The notes under the pieces: generated by a model | Told to the model about the DNA's origin: nothing | Database searches by the model: none | What the model saw: only the letters and a program-made list of their open reading frames with translations | Made by a program: the position numbers and the translations under genes | DNA from: Deltaproteobacteria bacterium | GTDB lineage: Bacteria; Myxococcota_A; UBA9160; UBA6930 | Direction of reading: 5' to 3' | DNA: 64,000 bases | Assembly: GCA_029261795.1 (NCBI GenBank) | Contig: JAJDAP010000085.1 | Location: 1 to 64,000, forward strand | In this document: positions 61,243-64,000 of the stretch, piece after piece | Layout: each line of letters opens with the position of its first letter | Position numbering within the stretch: the stretch's first letter is position 1

Positions 61243-64000
61243 GCGCGTCCCTTCTTCTTGTCGCCAAGTTCAATGGCTGCCTGCGCCGCCGCCAGGCGCG
61301 CCACGGGGACGCGGAACGGCGAGCACGAGACGTAGTCGAAACCGAGCGTCGCACAGAACCGGATCGATTTCGGATCGCCGCCGTGCTCCCCGCAGATGCC
61401 CACCTTCAGCTTCGGCCGCACCGAACGGCCCAGCTCGGTGCCGATCTGCATCAGCCGGCCGATCCCGTCCTCGTCCACCGAGACGAACGGATCGTCGTCG
61501 ATGATCCCTTGCTCGATGTACTCGGGCAGGAACTTGCCCGCATCGTCGCGCGAGAGGGCGTAGCCCGTCTGCGTCAGATCGTTGGTCCCGAACGAGAAGA
61601 ACTCGGCGTGCTCGGCGATCCGGTCTGCGGTGAGCGCGGCACGGGGCACCTCGATCATCGTGCCGATCGAGGGCCTCACCTGACTCCTTGGAAACCGCGC
61701 CAGAACGGACTGGATCTCACCTTCGACCAGCGCGCGGAGCCGCGTCAACTCACCCACATGCGAGATGAGCGGCAACATGATCTCGGGCTGTACCCGGATG
61801 CCGCGGTCTGCCATGGCGCAGGCCGCCTCGACGATCGCGCGCACCTGCATCGCGTAGATCTCGGGGAAGGTCACGCCGAGACGACAACCACGATGACCTA
61901 GCATCGGGTTGAACTCCTTGACCTCCTCGACCTTGGCTCGCAGCGCCGCAGCGCTGACGTCGATCGAACTCGCAACCTTGTGGATGTCCTCGTCGCTATG
62001 CGGCAGGAACTCGTGCAACGGCGGGTCGAGCAGTCGGATCGTCACCGGGAGCCCGTCCATCGCCTCGAAGATGCCTTCGAAGTCGCCGCGCTGCATCGGC
62101 AGCAACTTGTCCAGCGCGCGCTGCCGCGACCCGGGCCCGTCAGCCAGGATCATCTGACGCACGGCGAGGATCCGGTCGGGCTCGAAGAACATGTGCTCTG
62201 TGCGGCAGAGGCCGATGCCTTCGGCACCGAAGCGCCGAGCCACCGCTGCATCGGTCGGCGTGTCCGCGTTCGTGCGCACCCGTACCTTGCGAACCTTGTC
62301 CGCCCAACGCATCAGCTCCGCGAACGAGCCACCCAGTTCCGGCGTGACCGTGGGCACCGCGCCGTGCATGACGAGACCGGCGCTTCCCTCGAGGGTGATC
62401 GTCTCGCCCTCTTTGTAGGTCTTGCCACCGATCGTCATCGTGCCGGCCGCGTAATCGATGCGGAGCATTCCGCAGCCCGCCACACAGCACTTTCCCATGC
62501 CCCGGGCGACCACGGCTGCGTGGGAGGTCATCCCGCCGCGTGCCGTCAGAATGCCCTCGGCGGCGTGCATCCCGTGGATGTCGTCGGGCGAGGTTTCGAT
62601 CCGAACCAACACCACCCTCTCGCCGGTTCTCGCCCGCGCCTCCGCTTCGTCAGCCGTGAACACGATGCTGCCGACCGCGGCTCCGGGCGACGCGGGGAGA
62701 CCGGTCGCGATGATCTCACGGGGCGCTTCGGGATCCAGCGTCGGATGCAGCAACTGCTCGAGCGAATCCGGCGCCACCCGACACACGGCTTCGTCGCGCG
62801 TGATCAGTCGCTCTTTCGCCATGTCCACGGCAATCTTCACGGCGGCCTGGGCGGTGCGTTTTCCATTCCGCGTTTGCAGCATCCAGAGTTTGCCTGTCTG
62901 GATGGTGAACTCGATGTCCTGCATGTCCCGGTAGTGCTTCTCGAGGCGCTTGTAGATACGCACGAGTTCCTTGTAGGCCCGCGGCATCTCTTCTTCGAGC
63001 GTCGGCAGATGCTTCGAGTCGTCCTTGCGACTCGCCTTGTTGATCGGCTGCGGCGTCCGGATCCCGGCGACGACGTCTTCGCCCTGGGCGTTCTTCAGGT
63101 ACTCGCCGTAGAAGTTCTTCTCCCCGGTCGACGGATCTCGGGTGAAGGCGACCCCGGTCGCACAGGCGTCGCCCATGTTCCCGAAGACCATGGCCTGCAC
63201 ATTGACGGCAGTCCCCCATTCCTCGGGGATGCCCTCGATCTGCCGGTAGCGGATCGCCCGCTCCGTATCCCAGGATCGGAACACGGCCGCCACGGCCCCC
63301 CAAAGCTGATCGTGGGGATCTTGCGGAAACGGCCGGCCAGTCTGGTCCTGGATGATCTCGAAGTACTCGCGGATCAGGTTCTTCCAATCGCCGCCGGTGA
63401 GTTCGGTGTCGTTATCGACGCCGCGGTCGTCCTTCAGATCCTCGAGGCGCGACTCGAAACGGTCGTGGGGGATCTCGAGGACCACGTCGCCATACATCTG
63501 GACGAAGCGGCGATAGGAGTCATAGGCGAAGCGCTCGTCGGCGGCGGCGGCGAGACCGCGCACGGTCTCGTCGTTGAGACCGAGATTCAGCACGGTGTCC
63601 ATCATGCCCGGCATCGAGACGCGGGCCCCGGAGCGTACCGAGACCAACAACGGATCGGAGACATCGCCGAACTTGCGGCCCATGACCCGTTCGACCTTGG
63701 CGAGCGCGGCCAGTGCATCGCGCTTCACATCATCGGGGATCTGACCGCCGGCGCGGTTGTACTCGGCGCAGACCCCCGTCGAGATCGTGAACCCGGACGG
63801 CACCGGGACCCCGAGGCGCGTCATCTCGGCGAGGTTGGCACCCTTCCCGCCCAGGGTCTCCCGCATCTCGGCACTACCCTCGGCCCGGCCAGCGCCAAAG
63901 AAGAACACCTTTCGCCGATTGCGAGCGTTCGCAGCACCGGCAGCCGCCTTCTTGGCACGCTTCGGGGCAGCGCGTTTCGGCGCAGCGCGTTTGGCGAGCA
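61239..64000 (-). CDS. ppdK: pyruvate, phosphate dikinase, N-terminus beyond window
   Basis: PpdK interconverts pyruvate, ATP and phosphate with PEP, AMP and pyrophosphate. The core (FFFGAGRAEGSAEMRETLGG onward) has the ATP-grasp domain, the phospho-His domain with GGMTSHAAVVARGMGK, and the PEP/pyruvate barrel with FGTNDLTQ and VGICGEHGGDP. The frame remains open upstream of GTG 63906-63908 to the window edge, coding a Lys/Ala/Arg-rich stretch of repeats such as KRAAPKRAAPKR, so the real start lies outside. The gene is complete at its 3' end, overlapping the lipoprotein gene. Confidence 0.95.
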   Translation of the reverse strand, partial: LAKRAAPKRAAPKRAKKAAAGAANARNRRKVFFFGAGRAEGSAEMRETLGGKGANLAEMTRLGVPVPSGFTISTGVCAEYNRAGGQIPDDVKRDALAALAKVERVMGRKFGDVSDPLLVSVRSGARVSMPGMMDTVLNLGLNDETVRGLAAAADERFAYDSYRRFVQMYGDVVLEIPHDRFESRLEDLKDDRGVDNDTELTGGDWKNLIREYFEIIQDQTGRPFPQDPHDQLWGAVAAVFRSWDTERAIRYRQIEGIPEEWGTAVNVQAMVFGNMGDACATGVAFTRDPSTGEKNFYGEYLKNAQGEDVVAGIRTPQPINKASRKDDSKHLPTLEEEMPRAYKELVRIYKRLEKHYRDMQDIEFTIQTGKLWMLQTRNGKRTAQAAVKIAVDMAKERLITRDEAVCRVAPDSLEQLLHPTLDPEAPREIIATGLPASPGAAVGSIVFTADEAEARARTGERVVLVRIETSPDDIHGMHAAEGILTARGGMTSHAAVVARGMGKCCVAGCGMLRIDYAAGTMTIGGKTYKEGETITLEGSAGLVMHGAVPTVTPELGGSFAELMRWADKVRKVRVRTNADTPTDAAVARRFGAEGIGLCRTEHMFFEPDRILAVRQMILADGPGSRQRALDKLLPMQRGDFEGIFEAMDGLPVTIRLLDPPLHEFLPHSDEDIHKVASSIDVSAAALRAKVEEVKEFNPMLGHRGCRLGVTFPEIYAMQVRAIVEAACAMADRGIRVQPEIMLPLISHVGELTRLRALVEGEIQSVLARFPRSQVRPSIGTMIEVPRAALTADRIAEHAEFFSFGTNDLTQTGYALSRDDAGKFLPEYIEQGIIDDDPFVSVDEDGIGRLMQIGTELGRSVRPKLKVGICGEHGGDPKSIRFCATLGFDYVSCSPFRVPVARLAAAQAAIELGDKKKGRA

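Noticed and set aside
1..64000. CRISPR arrays, prophage or integron features
   Set aside because: No regularly spaced repeats, phage structural genes, integrase or att-like duplications were seen; the only mobile-element trace is the truncated Y1 transposase at the left edge.

Overview
The window is GC-rich, densely packed chromosomal DNA from a Gram-negative bacterium. Several features point to a deltaproteobacterial (Myxococcota/Desulfobacterota-like) host. These are a Myxococcus-type gene order pilA-pilG-pilH-pilI-pilD behind a sigma-54 promoter, LpxI instead of LpxH in lipid A synthesis, DUF4388 and MJ0042-finger proteins, HEAT repeats in a chemosensory cluster, and TPR-tailed alkaline-phosphatase-superfamily lipoproteins. 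I cannot name a genus. Almost every gene from 697 to 54619 is on the minus strand and most neighbours overlap by 1-4 bases (ATGA, GTGA, TGATG), so long translationally coupled operons are likely. GTG and TTG starts are common.

Layout, left to right. 1-487: a truncated Y1 (IS200/RAYT-like) transposase. 697-13601: an envelope-biogenesis block read right to left: LolC/E-type permease, LolD, BamA, Skp, LpxA, LpxI, a Gfo/Idh oxidoreductase, LpxB, WaaA (Kdo transferase), LpxK. 13783-19154: prfB with a canonical +1 programmed frameshift, lnt, ybeY, a phoH-type ATPase and a DUF4388 membrane protein. 19154-23070: a TPR membrane protein, rpsT on the plus strand, holA, lptE.

23091-37709: a chemosensory cluster of CheY, GAF protein, CheB, CheR, a 696-residue HEAT-repeat protein, a zinc-finger/degenerate-receiver protein, a six-segment membrane MCP, two CheW, CheA, a second CheY and a DUF4388/degenerate-receiver/GAF protein. 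No flagellar genes accompany it, so control of type IV pili or another cellular function is more likely than flagellar chemotaxis. 37866-40997: an M17 N-terminal-domain protein, nusB, ribH, ribD, nrdR. 41008-45924: an in-frame RpiB-GlyA fusion, then fabF, acpP, fabD, rpmF and yceD (plsX, fabH and fabG absent), followed by tRNA-Gln.

46134-55402: two tandem sulfatase-like TPR lipoproteins, pilD, pilI, pilH, pilG, a second pilin, a strong stem-loop, the main pilin and a consensus sigma-54 promoter. 55632-60403: tRNA-Glu, a membrane-sensor gene broken by one base in a G5 run, a PilZ protein, a DEDDh exonuclease, a small kinase, and two ECF sigma genes, one with a small partner. 60613-64000: a lipoprotein and a pyruvate phosphate dikinase whose N-terminus runs off the window.

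The most unusual items are the RpiB-GlyA fusion, the chemosensory cluster with HEAT and degenerate-receiver accessory proteins, the sulfatase-like proteins with Thr at the formylglycine position, the extra N-terminal domains on BamA and the Lol permease, and the single-base break in the membrane sensor.
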